A stretch of 5,023 nucleotides of DNA from an uncultured Rickettsiales bacterium (GTDB taxonomy: Bacteria; Pseudomonadota; Alphaproteobacteria; Rickettsiales; UBA1997), in NCBI GenBank assembly GCA_934725005.1, contig CAKVBE010000085.1, positions 1 to 5,023 of the forward strand. The letters are read 5' to 3'. The notes under the pieces were generated by a model. It made no database searches, was not told where the DNA came from, and worked only from the letters and a program-made list of their open reading frames with translations. This document shows, piece after piece, positions 4,446 to 5,023 of this stretch; position 1 is the stretch's first letter, and every line of letters begins with the position of its first letter. The translations under genes and the position numbers were made by a program.

Positions 4446-5023
4446 ATGTTTAATTTAAATTCCATATTTAATCCAAATTATCCAAATTTGTTAGCTTGCG
4501 TAATCGTAAGCTTTTTATCCACTTTTTTGTTAATATTTTGCATAGATGAAAGATACAAAAAAACTAAAAAATTATTGTTTGCATTGGCTTCCATGTTTTA
4601 CTTATTAGAAGGGATATCAATGGCGACAGTTATGTCGACAATCAATTATCAATTTTTGGTTAATTTGCTAGACCCTACAAATTTTGCTGTAGTATTTAAG
4701 ACAAAAATATTCATGAAATATATTATAATTGGTACATCCGCATTTATTCTAATAGCTGTTACTATGTGTCTTATTTGTAAAAAATTCAAAATAAAAAATA
4801 AAAAAGTAAGACATTTGATTATCCTTATATGTTTGACGTTTTTAGTAACGCCATTTAGTTCTACTTTTAGGTTTGCTAGGACATTATACAATTTAATGTA
4901 TGACCCAAATTACAGAATGAATTATAAAGAAGCATTTAAGGATATAACTGGGTATGATTTTGTTGATAAAGATGATTTAATTGTATCCTTGTCAAATAAA
5001 CCTAAAAATCTGGTATTTATAAT
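4446..5023 (+). CDS. Membrane-anchored sulfatase-type transferase, N-terminal part (3' end outside window)
   Basis: The frame from ATG 4446 is open to the right edge, giving 192 residues. An in-frame TGA at 4434 rules out a longer start. There are four probable TM segments at about 15-33, 43-63, 89-111 and 121-137, with Lys/Arg-rich loops between TM1 and TM2 and between TM3 and TM4. A soluble stretch (YNLMYDPNYRMNYKEAF and on) follows and ends KPKNLVFI at the edge. In membrane-bound alkaline-phosphatase-superfamily transferases (LtaS, OpgB/MdoB, EptA types) a TM bundle is followed by K-x-N-(V/L)-(V/I)-x-I and then a metal-binding E-S. The cut falls just at that point. The gene probably adds phosphoglycerol or phosphoethanolamine to envelope glycans or lipid A on the periplasmic side, but neither the metal site nor the nucleophile Thr/Ser is visible. 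It is separated from recG by 234 bases and has its own likely promoter. Confidence 0.6.
   Translation, partial: MFNLNSIFNPNYPNLLACVIVSFLSTFLLIFCIDERYKKTKKLLFALASMFYLLEGISMATVMSTINYQFLVNLLDPTNFAVVFKTKIFMKYIIIGTSAFILIAVTMCLICKKFKIKNKKVRHLIILICLTFLVTPFSSTFRFARTLYNLMYDPNYRMNYKEAFKDITGYDFVDKDDLIVSLSNKPKNLVFI

Noticed and set aside
4649..4891. An 80-codon open frame on the - strand inside the membrane protein gene
   Set aside because: The + strand frame has a clean TM pattern and runs to the family-like KPKNLVFI; the opposite frame is its shadow.

Overview
The window is very AT-rich. Apart from the first ~120 bases, GC is roughly 25-30% by eye. It reads as the edge of a prophage joined to ordinary chromosome. 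The host is probably a low-GC Gram-negative alphaproteobacterium. The reasons are an N-terminus of RecG (MRPEILN-LFSP-...-KGVG) of the kind I associate with alphaproteobacterial RecG, a lipoprotein o-spanin that needs an outer membrane, and small lysis-region proteins resembling those of alphaproteobacterial phages. Assignment to an uncultured gut or host-associated lineage would be a guess.

Left part (1 to ~1900): the rightmost end of a prophage, all transcribed on the + strand. It holds the C-terminal part of a tail fibre or tail tip protein (cut by the left edge), a tail-associated helical protein with a strong ribosome binding site overlapping the fibre stop codon, a 160-base gap without a gene, then a lysis-type cluster. 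That cluster is a one-TM holin-like small protein, an N-terminally anchored i-spanin-like protein, and an 11-base-overlapping lipoprotein that looks like the o-spanin. No endolysin lies in the visible part.

Middle (about 1765 to 2100): the likely attachment region. A complete tRNA-Lys(CTT) gene sits on the - strand with its 3' end facing the phage genes. Its own sigma70-type promoter is very clear. Between the last phage gene and the tRNA lie an AT-rich perfect hairpin and three copies of TTTGYCACA, two of them as a head-to-tail 11-base tandem. These look like integrase arm-type sites. Together they suggest integration into the 3' end of tRNA-Lys, although no integrase or second att copy is visible.

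Right part (2103 to 5023): chromosomal genes on the + strand. A full-length recG (ATP-dependent DNA helicase, all main motifs intact) is followed by a 234-base intergenic region with weak hairpins, an imperfect 15-base direct repeat and a plausible promoter. Then comes the N-terminal 192 residues of a multi-pass membrane protein ending in KPKNLVFI, just where a membrane-anchored sulfatase/phosphoglycerol- or phosphoethanolamine-transferase catalytic domain should begin.

I found no CRISPR array, IS element, toxin-antitoxin pair or clearly new system. The most informative points are the tRNA/repeat junction, the spanin pair and the sharp compositional break inside the tail fibre gene.
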